Assembly (NCBI GenBank): GCA_902785785.1
Contig: CADAAA010000001.1
Location: forward strand, 454,291-518,290
Direction of reading: 5' to 3'
Length of the DNA: 64,000 nt
Origin: an uncultured Bacteroidia bacterium
GTDB lineage: Bacteria; Bacteroidota; Bacteroidia; Bacteroidales; UBA932
Of this stretch, positions 54,979-64,000 are shown one piece after another. The notes beneath the pieces were generated by a model. The model was given only the letters and a program-made list of their open reading frames with translations. It ran no database searches and had not been told where the DNA came from. How positions within the stretch are numbered: position 1 is the first letter of the stretch; every line of letters begins with the position of its first letter. The position numbers and the translations under genes are program-made.

Positions 54979-56358
54979 ATGCCAAGATACGCCAATGTCC
55001 CTTCGGGGAGAAAAACCCATGGAAAGCCCAAGATATTCGTGCTGGACACCAACATCATCCTGCATGACTACAAGGCTATCAGGAAGTTCCAGGACAACAA
55101 CATCGTCATCCCGATAGCCGTTATCGAGGAGCTTGACAAGTTCAAGAAAGGCAGCGACGCGCTCGCGTTCAACGCCCGGGGCTTCGTCCGCGAGATCGAC
55201 CGCCTGACAGAGGGAAAGATGTTCGGCAAGGACGGAGTCCCTATCGGGAAAGGCCTGGGCAAGATCAAGATCGAGCCCAACCATCCTTTCGCCGAGGAGT
55301 TCAAGGACTTCTTCATGGACGACATACCCGACCACCGCATCCTCTCGACGGCCATGTGGGTCCGTGACAACAATCCCGGCACCTTCGTGGCACTCATCAC
55401 CAAGGATGTCAACCTCCGCATGAAGGCCAAGGCGGCCGGGATGGAGGTCCAGGACTACCTCACCGACAAGGTCGAGGAGGCCAAGGTAGAAGGAGCCACC
55501 AAAGAGGTCCAGTCCATCGATGTCGACCCTTCCGTGCTGCAGGCTTTGGCCTACGGCAAGGATACCAGCGTCAGTTGGGAAGATGTCCTGGATACAGAGC
55601 CCAGGCCGAACCAGCTGTTCAAGTTCAGTTGGAACGGTTCGGACAAGGATGTCGTCTGTGCGCGTTACGATTCGTCGCGCAAGCGCATAGTCCTTGTCAG
55701 GACCCGCGAGGCCTACGGCATCCGACCGCGCAATGACGAGCAGAAGTTCGCGCTCGACGCCTGCCTGGATCCTAAGATCCAGCTCGTTTCTCTCACCGGC
55801 GGTGCCGGTACGGGCAAAACCCTGCTCGCCCTGGCCTCCGCCCTCGAGCAGGAGCGCGACTTCGACCAGATCATCCTGTCGCGTCCGACCGTAATCCTGG
55901 GCAACCAGGACATCGGATTCCTTCCAGGTGACCAGAAGACCAAGATGAGTCCTTACCTGCAGCCCCTGATGGACAACCTCAACGTCATCAAGGCGCAGTT
56001 CCGCCCATCTTCCAAGGAAGCCCTTAAGATCGAGGGCTTGCTGAAGGACGAGAAACTCGTGATCTCGCCGCTGGCCTATATCCGCGGCCGCAGCCTCGGC
56101 AAGGCCTTCTTCATCATCGACGAGGCGCAGAACCTTACCCCGCATGAGATCAAGACTATCATCACCCGTGCGGGCGAGGGGACCAAGATGGTGTTTACCG
56201 GCGACATCTTCCAGATAGACCAGCCTTACCTCGACCAGTGGTCCAACGGACTGACCCACCTGGGTGAGAAGATGACCGGCCAGAAACTCTTCCAGCACGT
56301 GTTCCTGCGCAAGGGTGAGAGAAGCGAGCTTTCCGAGATAGCGGCCAAGCTCTTATAA
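54979..56358 (+). CDS. PIN domain-PhoH ATPase fusion
   Basis: The 459-residue protein has an N-terminal PIN nuclease domain (KIFVLDTNIILHD with the first catalytic Asp; EELDKFKK; later acidic residues around ITKDVNLRMKA) and a C-terminal PhoH ATPase (SLTGGAGTGKTLLA Walker A near residue 275; FFIIDEAQNLTP Walker B; TGDIFQID). Such PIN-PhoH proteins couple RNA unwinding with RNA cleavage in other bacteria. The ATG at 54979 gives the normal start (MPRYANVPSG). Confidence 0.93.
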   Translation: MPRYANVPSGRKTHGKPKIFVLDTNIILHDYKAIRKFQDNNIVIPIAVIEELDKFKKGSDALAFNARGFVREIDRLTEGKMFGKDGVPIGKGLGKIKIEPNHPFAEEFKDFFMDDIPDHRILSTAMWVRDNNPGTFVALITKDVNLRMKAKAAGMEVQDYLTDKVEEAKVEGATKEVQSIDVDPSVLQALAYGKDTSVSWEDVLDTEPRPNQLFKFSWNGSDKDVVCARYDSSRKRIVLVRTREAYGIRPRNDEQKFALDACLDPKIQLVSLTGGAGTGKTLLALASALEQERDFDQIILSRPTVILGNQDIGFLPGDQKTKMSPYLQPLMDNLNVIKAQFRPSSKEALKIEGLLKDEKLVISPLAYIRGRSLGKAFFIIDEAQNLTPHEIKTIITRAGEGTKMVFTGDIFQIDQPYLDQWSNGLTHLGEKMTGQKLFQHVFLRKGERSELSEIAAKLL

Positions 56359-56443
56359 TTGACAAATAATTTTTTAATTAGGCTGGAAAGTTGTAAATTC
56401 GCGGCCGATTCAATGGAAAAATAATAACAAAAAAGACGACGTT

Positions 56444-59170
56444 ATGTTTGAAAGCAAGAAGAGAGTCTATCGTTTCGGCGGCAAGCAGGCCGAAGGCGAT
56501 GGTACCATGCGCGAGCTCCTTGGTGGAAAGGGAGCCAACCTGGCTGAGATGAGCAGGCTCGGAATGCCTGTCCCTGCCGGATTCACTATCACGACCGAAT
56601 GTTGCGCCGAGTACTATGCACTTGGCGGCGGATATACCGAAGAACTCAAGATGGATGTAGGTGCTGCCCTCATAGCCACCGAGAAGATCATGGGCAAGAA
56701 GTTCGGCGATCCCGAGAACCCGCTCCTCGTGAGCTGCCGTTCCGGCGCCCGCAGTTCCATGCCCGGCATGATGGACACCATCCTCAACATCGGCCTTTGC
56801 TCCGACACCATTCCCGGAATGATCAAGAAGACCGGCAACCCGCGCTTTGTTTACGACTCATACCGCCGTCTCATCATGATGTACTCCGACGTCGTCATGG
56901 AGAAGGCCGAGGGCATCGAGCCTGAGGACGGACAGAGCATCCGCCAGCAGCTTGACCGCATGATGGCGGAGCTCAAGGAGGCGAAGGGCTACAAGTCCGA
57001 CACCGAGATCACTGCCGAAGAGCTCAAGGACCTTTGCGAGCAGTTCAAGCTCAAGGTCAAGGAAGTCCTCGGCGTCGATTTCCCCGACACTGCCAAGGAT
57101 CAGCTCTGGGGTTCCATCGGAGGTGTGTTCAAGTCCTGGAACGGCAAGCGTGCCATCGCTTACCGCCGCATCGAGCGTATCCCTGATGATTGGGGTACCG
57201 CCGTCAATGTCCAGTCCATGGTGTTCGGTAATATGGGTGACAACTCCGCCACCGGCGTTGCGTTCTCCCGCAACCCCGCTACCGGCGACAACAAGTTCTA
57301 CGGCGAGTGGCTTATCAACGCCCAGGGCGAGGATGTCGTTGCAGGTATCCGCACCCCGAACCCTCTGAACGAGGCCACCAAGAACGACCATAACAGGAAT
57401 CTCAAGTCCCTTGAGACTGCAATGCCCGACGTGTACAAGGAGCTCGACGACATCCGTCTCAAGCTCGAGAACCACTTCCACGACATGCAGGACATCGAGT
57501 TCACCATCCAAGAGGGCAAGCTCTGGATGCTCCAGTGCCGTATAGGCAAGCGCACCGGACTGGCCGCCCTTCAGATGGCCATGGATATGCTCGGCGAGGG
57601 CATGATCGACGAGAAGACCGCCATCATGCGCGTCGCTCCCGCCCAGCTTGACGAGATCCTCCATCCTATCCTTAATCCCGCTTCCGAGAAGATCGCGACC
57701 AAGCTCGCTCAGGGCCTTCCCGCTTCTCCGGGTGGAGCAGTCGGTACCATCGTCTTCACTTCCGAGGCTGCTATGGCCGTTGCGAAGGACGGTGGCAAGT
57801 GCATACTCATCCGTGAGGAGACTTCTCCCGAGGACATCGAGGGCATGCGTGCCGCTGCAGGTATCCTTACCACCCGCGGTGGCATGACTTCCCACGCGGC
57901 GCTCGTCGCCCGCGGCTGGGGCAAGTGCTGTATCGTCGGCTGCGAGGCCATGAAGATCAACCTTGAGAAGAAGACCGTTACCTTCGGTGAGGGCGGCAAG
58001 GCTTTCAAGGAGGGTGAGTGGATTTCCCTCAACGGTACCAAGGGACTTGTCTACGGCGAGAAGATCGAGACCATGGATGCTTCCGAGAATCCTCTGTTCA
58101 TCAACTTCATGGCAATCGTGGACAAATACCGCAAGCTCGGTATCCGCACCAACGCCGATACTCCCGAGGACGCCGCCAAGGCTCTCGCATTCGGCGCCGA
58201 GGGTATCGGCCTCTTCCGTATCGAGCATATGTTCTACGGCAAGAATTCCGAGACTCCTCTTGCCAAGCTCCGCAAGATGATCATGTGCGACACCGACAAG
58301 GAGCGCAAGGCTGCCCTTTCCGAGCTCGAGCCTTTCATCAAGGCCGCTGTCAAGAGCACCCTCCGCATCATGGACGGCAAGCCCGTCGTGTTCCGTCTGC
58401 TCGACCCGCCGCTCCACGAGTTCGTTCCCAAGTCCGATGACAAGAAGGCCGAGCTCGCCAAGGAGCTTGACGTCACCGTCGAGGAGATCGAGAAGCGCGG
58501 CGAGAGCCTGCACGAGATCAACCCGATGATGGGCCTGCGCGGCGTGCGCCTGCATGTCACCTATCCTTTCATCGCCGAGACCCAGTACAGGGCTATCTTC
58601 GGCGCCACCGCCGAACTGATCAAGGAGGGCCTCAACCCGATGCCCGAGATCATGATCCCCGTCACCATCTCCGCCCGTGAGCTCAGCTTCCAGAAGGCTA
58701 TCTGCGACCGCGTCAAGGCCGAGATCGAGGGCCAGACCATGACCGCCATCTACTACAAGTTCGGAACAATGATCGAAATCCCTCGCGCAGCCCTCACCGC
58801 CGACAGGATGGCCCGTGCCGCCGAGTTCTTCTCCTTCGGTACCAACGACCTCACCCAGATGACCTTCGGCTTCTCGCGTGACGACGTCGGCACCTTCATG
58901 GGTGACTATCTCGGCAACAAGATCCTCGACGACGATCCGTTCCAGACCATCGACACCAAGGCCGTCGGCCGTCTTGTCGAGTACGGTATCCAGGGCGGAC
59001 GTTCCCGCAGACCCGACCTCAAGTGCGGTATCTGCGGCGAGCACGGCGGCGATCCCGCTTCGATCGAGTTCTTCAACAAGATCGGCGTCGACTACGTCAG
59101 CTGCTCTCCTTTCCGCGTGCCTATCGCCCGCCTCGCCGCGGCACAGGCCGTGATCAAGCAGCAGGCTTAA
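56444..59170 (+). CDS. ppdK: Pyruvate, phosphate dikinase
   Basis: The 908-residue enzyme interconverts pyruvate, ATP and phosphate with PEP, AMP and pyrophosphate, an important step in anaerobic glycolysis. The nucleotide-binding N-terminus (LLGGKGANLAEMSRLGMPVP), the phosphohistidine motif GGMTSHAALVARGWGKC (His near residue 486) and the C-terminal PEP site (DLKCGICGEHGGDP, with the catalytic Cys) are all intact. The length matches the family. A terminator follows. Confidence 0.97.
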   Translation: MFESKKRVYRFGGKQAEGDGTMRELLGGKGANLAEMSRLGMPVPAGFTITTECCAEYYALGGGYTEELKMDVGAALIATEKIMGKKFGDPENPLLVSCRSGARSSMPGMMDTILNIGLCSDTIPGMIKKTGNPRFVYDSYRRLIMMYSDVVMEKAEGIEPEDGQSIRQQLDRMMAELKEAKGYKSDTEITAEELKDLCEQFKLKVKEVLGVDFPDTAKDQLWGSIGGVFKSWNGKRAIAYRRIERIPDDWGTAVNVQSMVFGNMGDNSATGVAFSRNPATGDNKFYGEWLINAQGEDVVAGIRTPNPLNEATKNDHNRNLKSLETAMPDVYKELDDIRLKLENHFHDMQDIEFTIQEGKLWMLQCRIGKRTGLAALQMAMDMLGEGMIDEKTAIMRVAPAQLDEILHPILNPASEKIATKLAQGLPASPGGAVGTIVFTSEAAMAVAKDGGKCILIREETSPEDIEGMRAAAGILTTRGGMTSHAALVARGWGKCCIVGCEAMKINLEKKTVTFGEGGKAFKEGEWISLNGTKGLVYGEKIETMDASENPLFINFMAIVDKYRKLGIRTNADTPEDAAKALAFGAEGIGLFRIEHMFYGKNSETPLAKLRKMIMCDTDKERKAALSELEPFIKAAVKSTLRIMDGKPVVFRLLDPPLHEFVPKSDDKKAELAKELDVTVEEIEKRGESLHEINPMMGLRGVRLHVTYPFIAETQYRAIFGATAELIKEGLNPMPEIMIPVTISARELSFQKAICDRVKAEIEGQTMTAIYYKFGTMIEIPRAALTADRMARAAEFFSFGTNDLTQMTFGFSRDDVGTFMGDYLGNKILDDDPFQTIDTKAVGRLVEYGIQGGRSRRPDLKCGICGEHGGDPASIEFFNKIGVDYVSCSPFRVPIARLAAAQAVIKQQA

Positions 59171-59175
59171 TCCAT

Positions 59176-59209
59176 AAAAAAAGCAGGGTTTCGTTACCCT
59201 GCTTTTTTC
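59176..59209 (+). terminator. Terminator of ppdK
   Basis: AAGCAGGGT/ACCCTGCTT with a six-base loop is followed by TTTT. Confidence 0.88.
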
Positions 59210-59243
59210 TTTTATGCGCGGCTATCGTGAGATTGTCCGCGCT

Positions 59244-59753
59244 TTATTCGTCTTCATCACTGAAAAGGAAAGTGCCGTTGTAGCTGATGGAGTCACGGTT
59301 CCTGGACTGGACGTGGAGCGATGCGCTGCCTCCCAGCGAGAATTGGAAGGTATAGACGTGGGTGTCCTCGTCAGTCCGGATCAGCAGGCGGACGGTGTAG
59401 GATCCATCGGAATCGTTCCGGTAAACAGTCTTTTCCTGGATATCAGACTCATAGTTGAGGGCATGACCGCCCCCGTAGGGAACATCCCATGCCCTGCCGG
59501 AGTAGGGTAGGTGGGAGACGATGTGGTTGCCTTTGACAGTGACGGAGTAGTTGGTGACATGCCTGGGCGCCATCTGCAGGGGTATCATCTGGCGGATGTC
59601 CATCTTGAAATCCCCTTTCTCGAGGGATTCGCGGATGAGCTGTGCTTCTTGCTCTTCGCGCGCCAGCCTGTCTTCACGGCTTTCCATCAGGACGCCGCAG
59701 CCTTGGAGCAGGAATGCTCCGAGCATGAGTGTTATTAATGCAATCCTTTTCAT
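59244..59753 (-). CDS. DUF4251 lipoprotein
   Basis: The 169-residue protein has a lipoprotein signal (LITLMLGAFLLQGC, lipid on Cys19). The mature part carries the DUF4251 pattern: VTVKGNHIVSHLPYSGRAW, then VPYGGGHALNYES. The function of the family is unknown; it is common in Bacteroidales. It lies 24 bases after the SpoU-family gene and is probably cotranscribed. Confidence 0.85.
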   Translation of the reverse strand: MKRIALITLMLGAFLLQGCGVLMESREDRLAREEQEAQLIRESLEKGDFKMDIRQMIPLQMAPRHVTNYSVTVKGNHIVSHLPYSGRAWDVPYGGGHALNYESDIQEKTVYRNDSDGSYTVRLLIRTDEDTHVYTFQFSLGGSASLHVQSRNRDSISYNGTFLFSDEDE

Positions 59754-59777
59754 ATCATTGGTATTTGGATCATACTT

Positions 59778-60317
59778 CTACAACTGCCGCTTTTGGCAAA
59801 AGAAGTGCCAAAGGACGACACCGACTGCGACGCTGACGTTGAGGGAATGCTTGGTCCCTGCCTGGGGAATCTCCAGGGAAAGGTCCGAAGCGTCGACGAC
59901 GTCCTGGCAGACCCCCTCGACTTCGTTGCCGAAGACGAGGGCGTAGCGGCCGCCCGGCTCCGGCCGGAAGGCGTCGAGCCCGACCGAATGGACGGTCTGC
60001 TCGACGGCGACGACCGTGTAGCCGGCCGCCTTCAGCTTGGCGACGGCCTCCAGCGTGTCGGAGACATGCTCCCAGGGCACGCTGTCCTCGGCGCCGAGGG
60101 CCGATTTGTGGATCTCGGCGGAAGGCGGAACCGCGCAGATGCCGCACAGCCAGACCTTGTCCGCCTTGAAGGCGTCGGCCGTACGGAATGCCGATCCGAC
60201 ATTGTGCGCGCTGCGGATATTGTCAAGCACGACGACCAGTCCGGACTCCGGGAGACTCCTGTATTCCTCGGGACTGATGCGGCCAAGCTCTATGTTCAAT
60301 AATTTTCGGTCCTTCAT
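59778..60317 (-). CDS. SpoU/TrmH-family RNA 2'-O-methyltransferase
   Basis: The 179-residue minimal SPOUT enzyme has motif 1 ([18 protein letters not shown]), motif 2 ([11 protein letters not shown]) and motif 3 ([14 protein letters not shown]). It lacks the N-terminal extension of the other TrmH-family enzyme in this window (15734-16642). The RNA target is not known. A TACCTTTG box lies five bases before the ATG. Confidence 0.9.
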   Translation of the reverse strand: MKDRKLLNIELGRISPEEYRSLPESGLVVVLDNIRSAHNVGSAFRTADAFKADKVWLCGICAVPPSAEIHKSALGAEDSVPWEHVSDTLEAVAKLKAAGYTVVAVEQTVHSVGLDAFRPEPGGRYALVFGNEVEGVCQDVVDASDLSLEIPQAGTKHSLNVSVAVGVVLWHFFCQKRQL

Positions 60318-60322
60318 GATTA

Positions 60323-60330
60323 CAAAGGTA
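60323..60330 (-). promoter_or_regulatory. -7 box (TACCTTTG) for the SpoU-family gene
   Basis: The box ends five bases before the ATG at 60317, so transcription would begin at or near the start codon. Confidence 0.6.
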
Positions 60331-60351
60331 GTAAAAAAGGATATTTATCAT

Positions 60352-60359
60352 TATCTTTG
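60352..60359 (+). promoter_or_regulatory. -7 box (TATCTTTG) for glyA
   Basis: This TAnnTTTG box overlaps two possible upstream start codons for glyA (60357, 60360), which supports the ATG at 60384 as the real start. Confidence 0.6.
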
Positions 60360-60383
60360 ATGCCCGAAACAGGTATTGGTTTT

Positions 60384-61736
60384 ATGAAACAGGATCTTCA
60401 AGTTTTCGACCTGATCCGCAAGGAAAGGGACAGGCAGGCCTCCGGCCTCGAGCTCATCGCCTCTGAGAATTACGTGAGCAACTATGTTTTGGAAGCCATG
60501 GGCTCCATCTGCACCAACAAATATGCTGAAGGCTACCCCGGCAAGAGATATTACGGCGGGTGCCAGGTCGTCGACCAGATAGAGCAGCTTGCCATCGACC
60601 GCATCTGCAAGATATACGGTGCCGAGTATGCCAATGTCCAGCCCCATTCCGGCGCTCAGGCCAACATGGCAGTCATCATGGCATGCCTCAAGCCCGGCGA
60701 CACCTTCATGGGTCTCGACCTATCCCAGGGCGGTCACCTCACTCACGGATCTCCCGTCAATGCTTCCGGCATCCTGTACAAGGCCGTCGCTTACGGCCTC
60801 AATCCCGATACCGGTCTCATCGACTATGACGACATGGAGGCCAAGGCACTTGAGCATAAGCCAAAGCTCATCATCGGCGGCGCGTCCGCCTATTCCCGTG
60901 AATGGGACTATGAGCGCATGCGCGCCATAGCCGACAAGGTCGGCGCCCTTCTCTGGATCGACATGGCGCACACTGCCGGCCTCATCGCTGCAGGTTTGCT
61001 GAAGAATCCCGTTCAGTATGCCCACATCGTGACTTCCACGACGCACAAGACCCTTCGCGGTCCCCGCGGCGGCATCATCCTCATCGGCAAGGATTTCGAC
61101 AATCCCTGGGGTCTCACCACTCCCAAGGGTGCGCTGAAGAAGATGAGCCAGATCATCGACTCCAGCGTGTTCCCCGGCGTACAGGGCGGCCCGCTCGAGC
61201 ATGTCATCGCTGCCAAGGCCGTCGCTTTCTACGAGGCCATGCAGCCCGAGTACCTCGACTATCAGAAGCAGGTCATCGCCAATGCCCAGGCTATGTGCAA
61301 GGCATTCCTTGACAGGGGATACCACGTCGTTTCCGGCGGTACGGACAACCATCTCATGCTCATCGACCTCAGGAACAAGTTCCCCGAGGTATCCGGCCGC
61401 GTAGCGGAGAAGGAGCTCGAGAAGGCTGACATCACGCTCAACAAGAACATGGTCCCTTATGACAGCCGCAGTCCTTTCCAGACTTCCGGTTTCCGTATCG
61501 GCACTCCCGCCGTCACTTCCCGCGGCTTCGTGGAGAAAGACATGGAGGACATTGTCGAGCTGATCGATACGGTCCTTGCGTCCTGCGCTTCCCATATTGC
61601 CGCCCTCACTCTCAAGAAAGGCGAGGAGCCCACACCCGAGCAGGAAGCTTCACTTTACGAGCACAGGGCTGTCATCGAGAAGGTCGCTGCCAAGGTTCAC
61701 CAGATGACTGCAGGATATCCGCTGAACAAGTATTAG
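60384..61736 (+). CDS. glyA: Serine hydroxymethyltransferase
   Basis: The 450-residue PLP enzyme converts serine and tetrahydrofolate to glycine and methylene-tetrahydrofolate. The PLP lysine is in [15 protein letters not shown] (near residue 230), and the N-terminal [10 protein letters not shown] and [13 protein letters not shown] motifs are intact. The ATG at 60384 ([11 protein letters not shown]) is selected because a -7 box overlaps the upstream alternatives. It is the first gene after the intergenic promoters. Confidence 0.96.
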   Translation: MKQDLQVFDLIRKERDRQASGLELIASENYVSNYVLEAMGSICTNKYAEGYPGKRYYGGCQVVDQIEQLAIDRICKIYGAEYANVQPHSGAQANMAVIMACLKPGDTFMGLDLSQGGHLTHGSPVNASGILYKAVAYGLNPDTGLIDYDDMEAKALEHKPKLIIGGASAYSREWDYERMRAIADKVGALLWIDMAHTAGLIAAGLLKNPVQYAHIVTSTTHKTLRGPRGGIILIGKDFDNPWGLTTPKGALKKMSQIIDSSVFPGVQGGPLEHVIAAKAVAFYEAMQPEYLDYQKQVIANAQAMCKAFLDRGYHVVSGGTDNHLMLIDLRNKFPEVSGRVAEKELEKADITLNKNMVPYDSRSPFQTSGFRIGTPAVTSRGFVEKDMEDIVELIDTVLASCASHIAALTLKKGEEPTPEQEASLYEHRAVIEKVAAKVHQMTAGYPLNKY

Positions 61737-61783
61737 TGACATTTTGTCAGTCCCCGGCGGCTGGCACATACTTTGATTTTTAC

Positions 61784-61817
61784 AAAGCGTTCCCGCAAAT
61801 GTCGGGGACGCTTTTTT
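61784..61817 (+). terminator. Hairpin with T run between glyA and groES
   Basis: AAAGCGTTCCCG pairs with CGGGGACGCTTT (one T-G wobble) around CAAATGT and is followed by TTTTTT. It is a good terminator for glyA, but it could also lie in the groESL leader if a promoter lies just upstream. Confidence 0.8.
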
Positions 61818-61842
61818 GAAATCAATTCAAAACTATAACATC

Positions 61843-62109
61843 ATGATCAAACCTTTGGCAGACAGAGTGGTCATTGAGCCTCAGGAGGCCCAGACCAAGA
61901 CTGCGTCAGGACTTTTCATCCCTGACACGGCAAAAGAGAAACCCCAGCAGGGAACCATCGTGGCCGCAGGCCCCGGAAAGAAGGACGAACCCATGGAAGT
62001 GAAAGTGGGTGACATGGTCCTCTACGGCAAGTATGCAGGCACCGAAGTGACCGTGGACGACAAGAAATACCTCATCGTCAAGCAGTCGGATATCCTGGCT
62101 ATCATTTAA
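61843..62109 (+). CDS. groES: Co-chaperonin GroES
   Basis: The 88-residue protein starts [14 protein letters not shown] and contains the mobile-loop region ([14 protein letters not shown]) that binds GroEL. The length is normal. It is followed after 18 bases by groEL. Confidence 0.97.
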   Translation: MIKPLADRVVIEPQEAQTKTASGLFIPDTAKEKPQQGTIVAAGPGKKDEPMEVKVGDMVLYGKYAGTEVTVDDKKYLIVKQSDILAII

Positions 62110-62115
62110 ATATAG

Positions 62116-63750
<1,635 letters not shown>

Positions 63751-63780
63751 GGAGTTTTCCCCTTCTCTTGAATGATAAAA

Positions 63781-63815
63781 AAGTCCCGTCCGGAGTTCCC
63801 GGGCGGGACTTTTCA
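63781..63815 (+). terminator. Terminator of groESL
   Basis: AAGTCCCGTCCGG pairs with CCGGGCGGGACTT (small internal mismatch) and ends in TTTT. Confidence 0.8.
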
Positions 63816-63844
63816 ACAATTAATAAAAATTTTATAAAAATAAT

Positions 63845-63874
63845 TTGCAAGTTTGGTTTTTATTCCTACCTTTG
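63845..63874 (+). promoter_or_regulatory. Strong promoter, probably of an rRNA operon
   Basis: TTG (63845-63847) and TACCTTTG (63867-63874) are 19 bases apart, a full match to the Bacteroidota pattern. The sequence after it has the look of an rRNA leader. Confidence 0.8.
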
Positions 63875-63880
63875 CAGCCG

Positions 63881-64000
63881 CTTTTACGAAAGCAACCCGA
63901 AAAGTTCATTGAAAAGACTGAAGGAAGTACAAGCAAGTACCGAGAATAGAAAGAATCGAGAGCGTTGATTTCTTTGAAAAGCGTCAGGACGAACTAGAGT
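63881..64000 (+). ncRNA. Probable 16S rRNA leader and first bases of 16S rRNA (truncated)
   Basis: The leader has repeated CATTGAAAAG/CTTTGAAAAG and AAGTAC motifs and no reading frame. The last five bases of the window (AGAGT) fit the conserved start of bacterial 16S rRNA, which would continue TTGATCC outside the window. This is an inference from position and promoter. Confidence 0.6.

Noticed and set aside
54931-56298. A 455-codon open frame antisense to the PIN-PhoH gene
   Set aside because: It is a codon-bias shadow without domains.
56858-59044. A 728-codon open frame antisense to ppdK
   Set aside because: It is a shadow of the conserved dikinase gene; the sense frame has all catalytic motifs.
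61784-61817. CIRCE (HrcA) operator upstream of groES
   Set aside because: The inverted repeat does not match the TTAGCACTC-N9-GAGTGCTAA pattern.

Overview
The window comes from a Bacteroidota chromosome, almost certainly Bacteroidales, with fairly high GC. The case rests on several independent signs: promoters of the TTG-N19/20-TAnnTTTG type in front of many genes, a gliding-class OMP barrel protein, an OmpA protein, a DUF4251 lipoprotein, an aerotolerance (Bat) operon, SSB ending in DDLPF, and a tRNA-tuf-tRNA-Trp-secE-nusG-rplK island. I cannot name the species from sequence alone. Most genes are housekeeping genes; no prophage, IS element, CRISPR array or plasmid region was seen.

Layout. 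1-2950 (minus strand): translation island with four tRNAs, tuf, tRNA-Trp, secE, nusG and the start of rplK. 2958-4835: dxs. 4896-9492: transporter operon (YfcC-like carrier and two tandem MFS paralogues). 9493-9969: intergenic region packed with hairpin repeats. 9970-13594 (minus): DUF2807 protein, anti-sigma-like protein, ECF sigma factor, ssb, lplA. 13743-14870: secreted esterase. 14872-18183 (minus): lysS-trmH-aroE. 18309-20042: recJ. 20035-28813 (minus): OMP barrel protein, aroK, parC, era, RluB-type pseudouridine synthase. 28844-30800 (minus): ExbB-ExbD-TonB-like energy-transduction unit. 31353-32306 (minus): truA. 32338-40655: moxR-DUF58-batA-batB-batC-batD/E operon. 40696-40770: tRNA-Val. 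41187-46574: very large lipoprotein, small lipoprotein, OmpA protein. 46694-53742 (minus): alpha-2-macroglobulin-like protein, folC. 53787-59170: AIR-synthase-like protein, PIN-PhoH ATPase, ppdK. 59244-60317 (minus): DUF4251 lipoprotein, SpoU methyltransferase. 60384-63750: glyA, groES, groEL. The last 160 bases hold a strong promoter and what looks like an rRNA leader; the final five bases fit the 5' end of 16S rRNA.

The most unusual content is a set of palindromic elements that sit inside protein genes without breaking the frame. TrmH and shikimate kinase each carry a related ~111-121 bp insert that folds into a cloverleaf-like structure. The inserts share a core and are read in the same frame in both genes, but their stems differ in sequence while staying complementary, which is covariation. 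folC carries two further palindromic inserts of other kinds; one is a pair of ~42 bp palindromes, both read in the same frame, and truA has a similar palindrome. Related-looking hairpins occur between genes: a four-unit 43-bp array at 9649-9805 and twin hairpins with locus-specific stems at 9533-9620 and 31151-31230. This resembles, in principle, the Rickettsia palindromic elements (protein-coding RPEs) and REPINs, but the sequences are not ones I recognise.

Other points worth attention: a natural BatD-BatE fusion with a retained internal signal peptide, an Ala/Ser minisatellite in the last external loop of an MFS transporter, a probably very highly expressed 1201-residue lipoprotein, and several promoters so close to the start codon that the mRNAs are likely leaderless.
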